Of a stretch of 64,000 nt of DNA, positions 44,662 through 54,370 are shown piece after piece. This DNA comes from CAG-882 sp050874385. Lineage in GTDB: Bacteria > Bacillota > Clostridia > Lachnospirales > Lachnospiraceae. The stretch lies in NCBI GenBank assembly GCA_050874385.1, contig JBNMKO010000007.1:1-64000 (forward strand), written 5' to 3'. Under the pieces are notes generated by a model. It was not told where the DNA came from, did no database searches, and was given only the letters and a program-made list of their open reading frames with translations. The translations under genes were made by a program, and so were the position numbers. How positions within the stretch are numbered: the stretch's first letter is position 1; each line of letters begins with the position of its first letter.

Positions 44662-46097
44662 GAGACAGTAAAGTAATAGAGAATTTCATATTCAATCTGG
44701 CATATCAGATGATGTCACTTCTTCTGCCTATTATAACGACCCCTTATCTGTCAAGAAGACTTGGGGCGGAAGGCGTGGGAACGTACCAATATGTGTACAC
44801 TATCGTGTCATACTTTACAATGTGCTGCATACTTGGAATTGAGAATTACGGTAGCAGGGAATGCGCGGCGGTCAGGGACGACAGCCGCAAGCTTGCGCAG
44901 AAGTTCAGGGAAATATATACAGTGCAGCTTTGTGCGTCGATAGTTACAATAGCCGCATATATTTTATTTACAGTGCTCGATGGAGAAATAAGAACATTGC
45001 TTATATGTCAATTTATGTTCCTGCCGGCATACATGTTGGATATCACATGGCTGTATTATGGACTTGAGCAGTTCAAAAAGGTGGTTATAAGAAACATGTT
45101 TATAAAGCTACTCACAGTAGTGCTTATTTTTGTTTTTGTCAGGGACGAAAAGAGTCTCCCGGTGTACTGTCTGTTGATGAGCGGGACCACACTTGTATCA
45201 CAGCTTGTACTGTGGCCCGGGACTATAAGGTTTCTGTCCGGTGCGGAGAACGTGTATAAGAAAAAAAACAATATATATGTAATGGTAAAAAAGAGCCTTA
45301 AAGAACATGCAAGGCCTATATTAGCCTTGTTTTTTTCAATAGCAGGGGTTAACATATATATCAATATAGATAAGCTTATGCTGGGCAATATGCTTGACAT
45401 GTCATCTGTGGGAATATACACTTATTCAGAAAATCTTGCGAAACTGCCATACGGTATTGTGACGGCTCTCACCGCGGTTATGCTGCCGCGAATCGCACGA
45501 CTTCTTGCAGGAAACGATATTGAAGGAGGAAGACGTGCAGCATCTGAGACCATGAATGTGACAATGTATATAGCGCTTCCTGTATGTATGGGAATAGCGG
45601 CGATAGCAGATATGCTTATTCCGTGGTATTATTCGGATGAGTTTCTGATGTGCATACCTGTGACGAGGCTGCTCATAGTTATTATATTGCTCATTGCGTG
45701 GTCAGGAGTGGTGACAAGCCAGTGTCTTGTGCCTATGAAGAGGGATAAGGAGCTGGTTTATGCATCTGTCATAGCGGCTGTTGTAAATGTGGCGGCAAAT
45801 GTGATACTCATTCCACCACTGGGGATATATGGCGCTGTTGCCGGAACCGTGCTAACCGAGCTCATAGTGGCAGTGTATAAGACATGGTGTGCGAGAACCA
45901 TGCTGATATTTTCTGACATATTCGGTCAGGTATGGAAATATGCTGCCGCGGCTGTGATTATGGGAGTGGCGGTGTGGTATGTCGGAAGCAGGATGGGCAG
46001 GGCAACACCTGTGGTAACATTCATACAGATAATTATTGGGGCGATAGTGTATATTATGTGTACGGCTCCGCTGCTTATGGCAAAGAAAAAATCATGA
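44658..46097 (+). CDS. Wzx-type lipid-linked oligosaccharide flippase
   Basis: 479 residues and about 12-14 membrane helices. The N-terminus F-N-L-A-Y-Q-M-M-S-L-L-L-P-I-I-T-T-P-Y-L-S-R-R-L-G (spanning about 11-35) is the hallmark of RfbX/Wzx proteins, followed by GTYQYVYTIVSYF. It should flip the undecaprenyl-diphosphate repeat unit to the outer face for polymerisation. It is the only flippase of this type in the window and sits next to a Wzy-like gene. Confidence 0.92.
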   Translation: MRDSKVIENFIFNLAYQMMSLLLPIITTPYLSRRLGAEGVGTYQYVYTIVSYFTMCCILGIENYGSRECAAVRDDSRKLAQKFREIYTVQLCASIVTIAAYILFTVLDGEIRTLLICQFMFLPAYMLDITWLYYGLEQFKKVVIRNMFIKLLTVVLIFVFVRDEKSLPVYCLLMSGTTLVSQLVLWPGTIRFLSGAENVYKKKNNIYVMVKKSLKEHARPILALFFSIAGVNIYINIDKLMLGNMLDMSSVGIYTYSENLAKLPYGIVTALTAVMLPRIARLLAGNDIEGGRRAASETMNVTMYIALPVCMGIAAIADMLIPWYYSDEFLMCIPVTRLLIVIILLIAWSGVVTSQCLVPMKRDKELVYASVIAAVVNVAANVILIPPLGIYGAVAGTVLTELIVAVYKTWCARTMLIFSDIFGQVWKYAAAAVIMGVAVWYVGSRMGRATPVVTFIQIIIGAIVYIMCTAPLLMAKKKS

Positions 46098-46106
46098 AGG
46101 GAAAAG

Positions 46107-47372
46107 ATGATGAAACTATTAACTGAAGAAGGAAAGCTGCGCAGCATCATAGAGCAGGTAATATGGTGGGCGATGATAGTACTCATGTTTATAATGATGG
46201 GTAGAATATTTGATTTTACATACGATGACATGCCAATGTGGGGTATGATAGTGTGGCTCTGGTATATCCTGTACAAAAAGAGAACGGAGATTGACATAAG
46301 GGCAGTGTTGTTGTTTGCGGCTTTCACGATATATATGATGGTGTACAGGCATTTCATCCCTGTACATGACAGATGGTATAAGGGTGTTGCACTTGATACA
46401 GGACTTGCATATATTATGGGAAAGATTCTTATAGATAAGGATGACATCGAGGGCTGTACCAGACAGCTGTTCACCGTGATATGGATAAGTGCACTCGGAA
46501 TGTATATGCATGCGATAGCCAATGGGTATGTGTATTTTAGGGATGATGTAAATATATCTAATGGTATAAGATATTGGAACGACTTTTGGAGCGGGGAATA
46601 TATTCCGGCGACACAGCATGTTATGTATGCCATGTTGATGGCATCACTTATTATTCCGTCACTGTTTTTTGGAAAGTGGTGGCTTCCTGTCATAGTGATA
46701 CCACTTGGTCTGGTTGGTTTGTGGTTTAACATATTTTCGGGTTCAAGAATGATAGTTGGAACAACGGCTGTTGGAATAATAGCTGAATTTATAGTATTCT
46801 GCATTGTGTACCGCAGGAAAAAATGGGCAAGAATATTTATGGCTTGTATTATAGGCGGAGGCGTATTCTTTTTAGCAGCTTTTCTTGTGGTATGTAAGCT
46901 GAATATAGGAAATATACAGAGCAGCAGCATATACTATTTTCTGTTTTTAAGAGATGGAGGAATGTTCAAGAATGTGCGTCTTGAGTACCATGCACAGGCG
47001 TTTAGTCAGCTCACGCAGTTGTGGTATGGCGGAAGGTTTATGAAGTTTGATAATCTTTATATACACAATACATGGCTTGATATGTACAATGGCGGAGGAG
47101 TCGTGCCTACAGTTCTGTTTCTTGTGTTCTGTATCCTTACAATAGTTGATGTGGTGAAGCTTATCAGGCTCAAGAATGTAAAAGGAGCATATAAGATTAG
47201 CATTGCAGGTATATGGGCAACATTTATAGGGTACTATTACTTTGAGCCTGCCATAGATGCCAACATTATGCATGTGGCATATTGGACTTTGCTTGCCGGT
47301 GCACTTCACAGATATGTGGTTACCATGAGCAGACTTGAAAAGTCAGAAAGAGAGGCGGTGGAGAGAGCATGA
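46107..47372 (+). CDS. Wzy/O-antigen ligase-like membrane protein
   Basis: 421 residues and about 10-11 membrane helices. A large outer loop (about 245-330) with RLEYHAQAFSQLTQLWYGGRF and the conserved-looking HNTWLDMYNGGGVVP are features of O-antigen polymerases and ligases. It should join flipped repeat units or transfer the chain to an acceptor. It is coupled to the next gene by a four-base overlap and follows the flippase by 9 bases. Wzy proteins vary greatly, so the call rests on topology and position. Confidence 0.75.
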   Translation: MMKLLTEEGKLRSIIEQVIWWAMIVLMFIMMGRIFDFTYDDMPMWGMIVWLWYILYKKRTEIDIRAVLLFAAFTIYMMVYRHFIPVHDRWYKGVALDTGLAYIMGKILIDKDDIEGCTRQLFTVIWISALGMYMHAIANGYVYFRDDVNISNGIRYWNDFWSGEYIPATQHVMYAMLMASLIIPSLFFGKWWLPVIVIPLGLVGLWFNIFSGSRMIVGTTAVGIIAEFIVFCIVYRRKKWARIFMACIIGGGVFFLAAFLVVCKLNIGNIQSSSIYYFLFLRDGGMFKNVRLEYHAQAFSQLTQLWYGGRFMKFDNLYIHNTWLDMYNGGGVVPTVLFLVFCILTIVDVVKLIRLKNVKGAYKISIAGIWATFIGYYYFEPAIDANIMHVAYWTLLAGALHRYVVTMSRLEKSEREAVERA

Positions 47373-49573
47373 CGGTGGTAAAAGCAATAATCATAATGGC
47401 ACTTCAGCTGGCACTGTATTATATGTGCGGCTGCATTGCTGAGTCAGTGTTTAAGATAAAGGGCAAGGGGTTTAAGACCTTGCTTATGGGTTTTTTTGTT
47501 TACTATATCATTTTTGAGGTGATATATCTTCCTGTGATGCTTATAGGCGGAAGACTTACTGTTATGCTGGTGCTGTGGATAATGGCAATTCTGGCAATTA
47601 TCGCTGTGTATATCATGAAGTTTCGCGAGTCAGGGAAGACCACAGCTAAGATAATATACAAGGACATACAGAACAATGGCATTGTATTGGGAATTGCAGC
47701 TGCAGTGGCAGTTGTGGCAGTCTATATATTGGGAATAGTATCCAAAAGCATGGGAAATACCGGATACAGTGTCGGTGCAATAGTGGATGCAGTAAAAACC
47801 GGAAGAATGTTTTCTACAGAGTCGTACAGTGGAATGAAGACGGTATACAGAGATATGCCGGCGGCTCTCTCAGGGTTCTATATGAACTTTGCCGTCTATT
47901 CTGTTATATTTGGAGTGCCGGCAGGTGACATGACCAATATAGTGATGAGCGCAATAGGTGTTGTCATGTCCGCGGTGGCTGTCTACTGTGTTGGAAAGAG
48001 AGTACTTGAGGCGGATTCCAAGGCAGGTGTGGGATTTCTTATCATCTATTTTTGTATGAGCCTGTTTCTGATTTCTGACAACAGCGCAGGTGGATATCTG
48101 ATAGGCAGGGCGTATGATGAGAAGTCATTTGGTGCCAATGTGGTGGTACCGGCACTTATCTATGCCATGATGGGACTATGGCGCGGAAAAGACAAGGAAA
48201 ATGCCATAAAGAGAATGTTAATAGTAATTGTGGGAAGCATTGCTGTATCAATATCGTCGGTATATGCAGTTGCAGCTGTGATTATTGTGAATTTTATTGC
48301 CTTTTTTATTGTCGGTCGAGATTTAAAGTACATACGAAGTGCTGTTGTATGTGTGATACCGGCGTTGATATATGTAGCTATATATACAATACTGTATGTG
48401 GCAGGTGGCGGGATAAGTACAAAGTCGGGATTCTTTAACGCTTTATCTGGATATCAGGGAGACAACAAGGCGATAGTGATAATTGCGCTTCTGTCATTTG
48501 CAGCCATAATGGCTGATGCAGACAGAAAGAACAGGATACGAATAGCAGTTATAGCAGCAGTATCTCTGATTTTTATTTATAATGGTGCTGTATCAAGAAT
48601 TGTGACATCTCTTGTAGGTGTTGATACATATTATGTACTTATGTGCGCTGCGCCGGTGACATGTATGGCATCGTATGAATTTTACAAGGTATTTTCATCA
48701 GGTGGCAGGCTTAAATGGGGGGAATATGCAGGGATTGCCATAGTGCTGGTATGTATGGTTATATCGGGCGCACTCAAATTTCCACAGGTTAATGGTGGGA
48801 CTGCGGCAGAGAATGAATTTTCATTTGAACAGTCCGAGAAGGAGCGCATGACCATAGTATGTGATACTAATCTGTATGACTATTTCAGAAATCAAGGGAC
48901 AGCAGTGGCATACAGTGTAGTACATACGGATGAGGAAGATACAGCGATAAACAGACTTGTCAACGAGGGGACACAGGAGAAGGTTGAACTTATAAGGGAT
49001 GCTTTCACCAAGAGAAATGTGAAGTACGCCATATTGAAGTCGGACTACAATATGGATGTGTACATGAGTTCTCTGCTATATATTCCTTATGAGCAGACGG
49101 AAGTGTATACAGTGTATGTAAGGCGTGACGATGCCGATACGGCGGAGGCACCTGTATTTTACTATGATGGCTGGAATACCATAGGTGAGTTTGATTACTG
49201 GTATGAGGACGGAGTACGCCAAGGCTACAGGCCGGATGATATATATTATCAGGGTATGGAGATGTATGATCCTGAGACGGATGGATGGTATTTCCTTGAC
49301 AACAGCAATGGTGGTGCCAAGGCAGTGGATACAGACGTATTCTTCACCTATGGCGGAGGAACGTTCCCTGACAGAGTGGACGGTGACGGACGATGGGTGA
49401 GATATGGAGCAGACGGAAAGATGGTATACGGCTGGGATACAAATGAAAATGGAACATATTACTTCAATCCAAAGAATGGTGAGATGGCTAAGGGAAATGT
49501 GGAGATAGATGGTGTGAAATACTATTTTGACACTTACAGTGGTATACTCATGCAGGATGGGAATACAGAATAG
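47369..49573 (+). CDS. Polytopic membrane protein with C-terminal wall-binding module
   Basis: 734 residues. About 12-14 membrane helices cover residues 5 to 480, then an outer soluble segment (NEFSFEQSEKERMTIVCDTNLYDYF onward). From about 600 there is a repeat module (DYWYEDGVRQGY, DGWYFLDN, GRWVRYGADGK, GTYYFNPKNGEMAKG, KYYFDTYSG) of the same type and order as the ends of the glucosaminidase (22,684) and GH43-like (27,887) proteins. Such modules are normally on secreted proteins, and their presence on a membrane protein is unusual. The membrane part resembles GT-C or uncharacterised sugar-polymer proteins; function unknown. Confidence 0.75.
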   Translation: MTVVKAIIIMALQLALYYMCGCIAESVFKIKGKGFKTLLMGFFVYYIIFEVIYLPVMLIGGRLTVMLVLWIMAILAIIAVYIMKFRESGKTTAKIIYKDIQNNGIVLGIAAAVAVVAVYILGIVSKSMGNTGYSVGAIVDAVKTGRMFSTESYSGMKTVYRDMPAALSGFYMNFAVYSVIFGVPAGDMTNIVMSAIGVVMSAVAVYCVGKRVLEADSKAGVGFLIIYFCMSLFLISDNSAGGYLIGRAYDEKSFGANVVVPALIYAMMGLWRGKDKENAIKRMLIVIVGSIAVSISSVYAVAAVIIVNFIAFFIVGRDLKYIRSAVVCVIPALIYVAIYTILYVAGGGISTKSGFFNALSGYQGDNKAIVIIALLSFAAIMADADRKNRIRIAVIAAVSLIFIYNGAVSRIVTSLVGVDTYYVLMCAAPVTCMASYEFYKVFSSGGRLKWGEYAGIAIVLVCMVISGALKFPQVNGGTAAENEFSFEQSEKERMTIVCDTNLYDYFRNQGTAVAYSVVHTDEEDTAINRLVNEGTQEKVELIRDAFTKRNVKYAILKSDYNMDVYMSSLLYIPYEQTEVYTVYVRRDDADTAEAPVFYYDGWNTIGEFDYWYEDGVRQGYRPDDIYYQGMEMYDPETDGWYFLDNSNGGAKAVDTDVFFTYGGGTFPDRVDGDGRWVRYGADGKMVYGWDTNENGTYYFNPKNGEMAKGNVEIDGVKYYFDTYSGILMQDGNTE

Positions 49574-49650
49574 TGTGAAAGGACTTGAATTTTAGATAAA
49601 TATGTGTTAGTTTTTAGTATGAATTATTATGAGTTAAGAGGTAAAATAAG

Positions 49651-51678
49651 ATGGGCAGCCCGAAAAAGAAGTTGACGATAGCGCACTGGAAAGTTATAGC
49701 AATATATCTGATTATATTTGATATAATAGCTATAAATTTTTCATATTTTTTTGCATTGTTTATGAGGTTCGAATTTAGTTATAAGAGTATTCCGACGGAA
49801 TATTTTATGGCATATTTGAAGTTCGTTCCGATATACACAGTGTTTACTATCGGTATATTCTATGCGCTGCGACTGTACAGCAGTCTGTGGAAGTTTGCTT
49901 CTTTTAATGAGCTGAATAGACTATTTGCGGCATGTGTCATAACCACAGTATTTCATATAGTTGGTATAACGGTGCTTTTCGCAAAGATGCCGATATCATA
50001 CTATATAACAGGTGCCATCATACAGTTCGGTCTTGTGACGGCTGTGCGCTTCTCATACAGATATATAACCATGGAGCGACAGAGAAGGGAACTTCGCGAC
50101 AAGATTAAGCACAATGCCATGATAATCGGAGCCGGAGCTGCCGGACAGATGATACTTCGTGAGCTAAAGAACTCCAATGAGTCACAGACAAGAGTGTGCT
50201 GTATGATAGATGACAACGCCAATAAGTGGGGACGATATATGGATGGGGTTCCTGTAGTCGGGGGACGTGACAGCATATTTGAGAACGTGGATAAGTACGG
50301 AATTGACAAGATTCTGGTAGCACTTCCCACCGCTGATAAAGAGCAGAGAAGGGAAATCCTTAATATATGTAAGGAGACAGGCTGCGAGATTAAGTCACTT
50401 CCCGGTATATATCAGCTCACTAACGGCGATGTGTCACTGAGCAAGATGAAGAAGGTTGATGTGGTTGACCTTCTGGGCAGAGACCCGATTAAGGTCAATA
50501 TGGATGAGATATGCACATATATTGAGGGCAAGGTTGTGCTTGTCACAGGAGGTGGTGGTTCGATAGGAAGCGAGCTGTGCCGTCAGGTGGCTAAACATCA
50601 CCCTAAGCAGCTCATCATCTTCGATATATATGAGAACAATGCTTATGATATAGAGCAGGAGCTCAGGAAAAATTGTCCGGAGCTCAATCTTGTGGTACTC
50701 ATCGGTTCTGTGAGAGACAGCAGAAGAATAGAGGGTGTGTTTGCAAAGTACAGACCTCAGATAGTATACCATGCGGCGGCACATAAGCATGTGCCACTTA
50801 TGGAGAACAGTCCAAATGAGGCAATTAAGAACAATGTAATCGGAACATACAAGACAGCATATGCTGCCATGAAGTATGATACGGAGCGTTTCGTTCTCAT
50901 CAGCACGGACAAGGCGGTTAACCCTACAAATATTATGGGAGCGAGCAAGCGTCTGTGCGAGATGGTTATACAGAGCATGAATGTGATATGCAGGGACGGA
51001 AGAACAGACATACTCCCGAAGTTGTATGCACATACGAATGATGATGTGGCATACAGAAATGTGCTCAAGATGACTGCGGCGGCAAATGAAATGTCAGTGA
51101 CAAAAGAGCAGCCACTTGAAGCGGGCAGGAAGTATGTTACGCAGTATGCTGCTGTGCGATTTGGAAATGTGCTCGGGAGCAACGGCTCAGTAATTCCGCT
51201 TTTCAAGAAGCAGATAGAGGCTGGCGGACCTGTAACAGTAACACATCCTGATATCATAAGGTACTTCATGACCATACCTGAGGCGGTAAGTCTTGTACTT
51301 CAGGCAGGTGTGTATGCACAGGGAGGAGATATCTTCGTTCTCGATATGGGTGAGCCGGTGAAGATTGATTTGCTTGCCAGAAATCTCATAAAGCTGTCAG
51401 GCTATACACCTGATGTGGATATCAAGATTGTATACTCGGGACTCAGGCCGGGTGAGAAGCTCTACGAGGAGAAGCTTATGGCTGAGGAGGGACTCCAGAG
51501 GACGGAGAATGACCTCATCCATATCGGCAAGCCGATACCATTTGATATTGAGGAGTTTATGAAGCAGCTCGAGATGCTTGCCGAGGCAAGCTATAACAAT
51601 ACGGAGAATATTGAGGAGATTGTGGCGGGGGTTGTCAAGACTTATCATCCGGACAGTAATAGAAAGCAAGCAATATAA
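49651..51678 (+). CDS. Membrane UDP-sugar 4,6-dehydratase (CapD/PglF/WbpM family)
   Basis: 675 residues. Four N-terminal membrane helices, a first nucleotide-binding fold (IIGAGAAGQMILRE), then the dehydratase fold with GGGGSIGSELCRQ, the STDKAVNPTNIMGASKR active site (Met-x3-Lys instead of Tyr-x3-Lys, as in WbpM-type enzymes), and VRFGNVLGSNGSV. It should convert UDP-GlcNAc to its 4-keto-6-deoxy form, the first step toward bacillosamine-type sugars. Residues about 444-497 form an insertion of roughly 45 residues where relatives have a short link. The aminotransferase, acetyltransferase and PglC-like genes follow. Confidence 0.92.
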   Translation: MGSPKKKLTIAHWKVIAIYLIIFDIIAINFSYFFALFMRFEFSYKSIPTEYFMAYLKFVPIYTVFTIGIFYALRLYSSLWKFASFNELNRLFAACVITTVFHIVGITVLFAKMPISYYITGAIIQFGLVTAVRFSYRYITMERQRRELRDKIKHNAMIIGAGAAGQMILRELKNSNESQTRVCCMIDDNANKWGRYMDGVPVVGGRDSIFENVDKYGIDKILVALPTADKEQRREILNICKETGCEIKSLPGIYQLTNGDVSLSKMKKVDVVDLLGRDPIKVNMDEICTYIEGKVVLVTGGGGSIGSELCRQVAKHHPKQLIIFDIYENNAYDIEQELRKNCPELNLVVLIGSVRDSRRIEGVFAKYRPQIVYHAAAHKHVPLMENSPNEAIKNNVIGTYKTAYAAMKYDTERFVLISTDKAVNPTNIMGASKRLCEMVIQSMNVICRDGRTDILPKLYAHTNDDVAYRNVLKMTAAANEMSVTKEQPLEAGRKYVTQYAAVRFGNVLGSNGSVIPLFKKQIEAGGPVTVTHPDIIRYFMTIPEAVSLVLQAGVYAQGGDIFVLDMGEPVKIDLLARNLIKLSGYTPDVDIKIVYSGLRPGEKLYEEKLMAEEGLQRTENDLIHIGKPIPFDIEEFMKQLEMLAEASYNNTENIEEIVAGVVKTYHPDSNRKQAI

Positions 51679-51800
51679 AGTGTAGTGAGACTTAGTTGAT
51701 TGAGATATTTTACAGTATAAGTCGTAGTATACGCATAATGTTGATAAAATAGTGGCTGATGTTATAAATACATGTAAGCCGGAAAAGAGGAACAAATAGA

Positions 51801-53084
51801 ATGTTTACAAGAAAAGATGATTTTAAGCCATTTGAATCAAAGGTGTGGCTTGCAAGTCCTACAATGCATGGCGAAGAGCAGAGATGGGTTGATGAGGCAA
51901 TACAGACTAACTGGGTATCAACTGTTGGTGCTAACATCAACGAAGTTGAGAGGATGACCGCACAGAAAATTGGCTGTAAATATGCAGTGGCATTATCTTC
52001 CGGCACAGCAGCACTTCATCTTGCAATAAAGTTGTGTGCTGAGAAGATTTATGGTCAGCCCAAGGTTGGGCACGGTTCGCTTGAAGGACATAAGGTGTTC
52101 TGTTCAGATATGACATTTGATGCTACAGTTAATCCAGTGGCATACGAGGGCGGAGAGGCTGTGTTCATAGATACAGAGCGTGATACATGGAATATGGATC
52201 CAAAAGCTCTTGAAAAAGCATTTGAAATATATCCTGATGTTAGGCTGATTATTGTTGCTCATTTGTATGGTACGCCCGGAAAGGTTGATGGAATTCGCGC
52301 AATAGCAGACAAGCATGGTGCATTGATAGTTGAGGATGCAGCAGAATCTTTTTGTGCCACATATAAGGGAGTACAGACAGGAACATTTGGAGATGCCTCT
52401 ATAGTGTCATGGAATGGAAATAAGCTTATAACGGGTTCAAGTGGTGGAATGCTCCTCACAGATAATGAGGAATGGGCTAACAAGGCAAGAAAGTGGTCAA
52501 CACAGTCAAGGGAGAATGCTGCATGGTATCAGCATGAAGAACTGGGATTTAATTACAGAATGAGTAATATTATTGCCGGAATAGTCAGAGGTCAGTTACC
52601 TTATGCAGAGGATCATATGGCACAGAAGAAGGCTATATATGAGAGATATAAGGAAGGATTAAAGGAGCTTCCTGTAAGCATGAATCCGTTTGATGGGAAG
52701 AACAGTGAGCCGAACTTCTGGTTGAGCTGTCTTTTGATCGATGAAGATGCTATGTGCAAGCAGGTAAGAGGTGAGAAGGATGTTGCGTATGTTCCTGAGC
52801 ATGGAAAGAGCTGTCCTACAGAGATATTGGAGGCTATTGCAGGAATTAACGCTGAGGGACGACCAATATGGAAGCCTATGCATATGCAGCCGATATACAG
52901 AATGAATGGATTTGTAGTTGAGGATGGCAACGGACGAGCAAGAAGTAATGCTTATATTGCAGGTGGTGCTGAGGATGTCGGTGTTGATATATTCAATCGT
53001 GGTCTGTGTCTGCCAAGTGACAATAAGATGACACCGGAGCAGCAGGAGAAGATTATTGAGGTTATTAGGGCCTGTTTTGAATAA
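51801..53084 (+). CDS. DegT/DnrJ/EryC1 sugar aminotransferase (PglE-like)
   Basis: 427 residues. A PLP-dependent fold I enzyme: WLASPTMHGEEQRWVDEAI near the start, SSGTAALHLAIKL, the PLP-stacking EDAAES, and the Schiff-base Lys in SWNGNKLITGSSGGM. It should transaminate the 4-keto sugar made by the preceding dehydratase, using glutamate. Between about 295 and 340 it carries a longer-than-usual stretch with VRGEKDVAYVPEHGKSC. The position within dehydratase, aminotransferase, PglC-like and PglD-like genes supports the pathway. Confidence 0.9.
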   Translation: MFTRKDDFKPFESKVWLASPTMHGEEQRWVDEAIQTNWVSTVGANINEVERMTAQKIGCKYAVALSSGTAALHLAIKLCAEKIYGQPKVGHGSLEGHKVFCSDMTFDATVNPVAYEGGEAVFIDTERDTWNMDPKALEKAFEIYPDVRLIIVAHLYGTPGKVDGIRAIADKHGALIVEDAAESFCATYKGVQTGTFGDASIVSWNGNKLITGSSGGMLLTDNEEWANKARKWSTQSRENAAWYQHEELGFNYRMSNIIAGIVRGQLPYAEDHMAQKKAIYERYKEGLKELPVSMNPFDGKNSEPNFWLSCLLIDEDAMCKQVRGEKDVAYVPEHGKSCPTEILEAIAGINAEGRPIWKPMHMQPIYRMNGFVVEDGNGRARSNAYIAGGAEDVGVDIFNRGLCLPSDNKMTPEQQEKIIEVIRACFE

Positions 53085-53117
53085 TCGGATAATAATGTAT
53101 TATCGGAGGATAGTTAA

Positions 53118-53756
53118 ATGTATGGGAAGTATTTTAAGAGGATAATCGATTTTATAATTAGCTTATTTATGTTGATTATTCTGTCACCGTTGTTTTTGCT
53201 TTTAATTGTAATTGGTGCTTTCTTTATGAAAGGAAATCCATTTTTTACTCAAAAGAGACCGGGTAAAGATGAAAGAATATTTAATCTAATTAAATTTCGT
53301 ACAATGGATAACAGAAGAAATAAGAATGGTGACTTACTTCCCGATGATGTCAGGCTTAACAAATACGGTCGAATATTGAGGGCGACAAGTCTGGATGAAT
53401 TACCAGAGCTGATAAATATAATAAAAGGTGACATGGCGTTTGTTGGACCTAGACCTCTATTGGTTAGTTATATATCCAGATATAATGAGGAGCAACATCA
53501 TAGACATGATGTGAGACCAGGGCTAACTGGATATGCTCAGGCTCATGGCAGAAATTCGCTATCATGGGAAGATAGATTTGCCATGGATGTATGGTATACA
53601 AGACATGTCACATTAGTTTTAGATATAAAAATTCTAATAGACACAGTAAGGACAGTGTTAAGAAGAGATGGTATAAGTTCTGCTACTTCGGTAACAATGG
53701 AAGAATTTATGGGAACGCCGAAGGAGGCAAGTGTTAAATGGAAAGCTCCGTATTGA
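53118..53756 (+). CDS. Monotopic phosphoglycosyl transferase (PglC/undecaprenyl-phosphate sugar phosphotransferase)
   Basis: 212 residues. A reentrant membrane helix near the N-terminus (IDFIISLFMLIILSPLF), then FTQKRPGKDERIFNLIKFRTM, the Asp-Glu dyad in SLDELPELINIIKGDMAFVGPRPLL, and RPGLTGYAQ, all standard for the family. It should transfer phospho-sugar from the UDP-diacetamido sugar to undecaprenyl phosphate, starting the lipid-linked repeat unit. It overlaps the acetyltransferase gene by 19 bases. Confidence 0.94.
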   Translation: MYGKYFKRIIDFIISLFMLIILSPLFLLLIVIGAFFMKGNPFFTQKRPGKDERIFNLIKFRTMDNRRNKNGDLLPDDVRLNKYGRILRATSLDELPELINIIKGDMAFVGPRPLLVSYISRYNEEQHHRHDVRPGLTGYAQAHGRNSLSWEDRFAMDVWYTRHVTLVLDIKILIDTVRTVLRRDGISSATSVTMEEFMGTPKEASVKWKAPY

Positions 53757-54358
53757 AAAAATTAGTTATTATTGGTGCAAGTGGACATGGGAAGGTAATT
53801 GCAGATATAGCATTAAAAAATGGATATCAACAGATAGTTTTTTTGGATGACGATGAGAATCGTAAAGAGTGTGCGGGTTTTTCTGTTGTGGGCAAAGTAT
53901 CAGATGTAGATGAATATCAAGATTGGGATTTTATAGTTGCTATAGGAAATCCAAAAATAAGAAATAAAATATTTGATGAAATAGCAAAATACAGTCTTGT
54001 TTCATTGATTCATCCTAATTCAGTTGTAAGCAGAAGAGTAAAAATCGGTAAAGGTAATGTAATAATGGCGGGAGCTGTTATTAATTCGGATGTTGTGATT
54101 GGAGATGGTTGTATAATTAACACATGCTCATCAGTTGACCATGATTGTGTAATTGGTTCATTTGCGCATGTATCTGTTGGGGTACACATTGCTGGTACAG
54201 TTTCAATTGGTGAAAGCACATGGATAGGTGCAGGGGCAACTGTAAGTAATAATATAAAGATATGTGATAATTGTGTAATCGGAGCAGGAGCAGTTGTGGT
54301 GAGAGATATTAGTGAATCTGGAACATACATTGGAGTGCCTGCGAAAAAGCTTAAGTAA
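53738..54358 (+). CDS. Sugar N-acetyltransferase (PglD/NeuD family)
   Basis: 206 residues. An N-terminal Rossmann-like part (KLVIIGASGHGKVIADIA, FLDDDEN) is followed by a left-handed beta-helix with the catalytic His in SVDHDCVIG and the C-terminal VIGAGAVVVRDISESGTYIGVPAKKL. It should N-acetylate the 4-amino sugar before PglC uses it. ATG 53738 has GGAGG upstream (53723-53727); the alternative TTG 53753 would remove only five residues. Confidence 0.92.
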   Translation: MESSVLKKLVIIGASGHGKVIADIALKNGYQQIVFLDDDENRKECAGFSVVGKVSDVDEYQDWDFIVAIGNPKIRNKIFDEIAKYSLVSLIHPNSVVSRRVKIGKGNVIMAGAVINSDVVIGDGCIINTCSSVDHDCVIGSFAHVSVGVHIAGTVSIGESTWIGAGATVSNNIKICDNCVIGAGAVVVRDISESGTYIGVPAKKLK

Positions 54359-54370
54359 GAGGTCGTAACT

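Noticed and set aside
45926..46930. Minus-strand 334-codon frame opposite the flippase and Wzy-like genes
   Set aside because: The hydrophobic, Ile/Thr-rich product is the mirror of two membrane-protein genes, and it spans the junction of two well-supported plus-strand genes.
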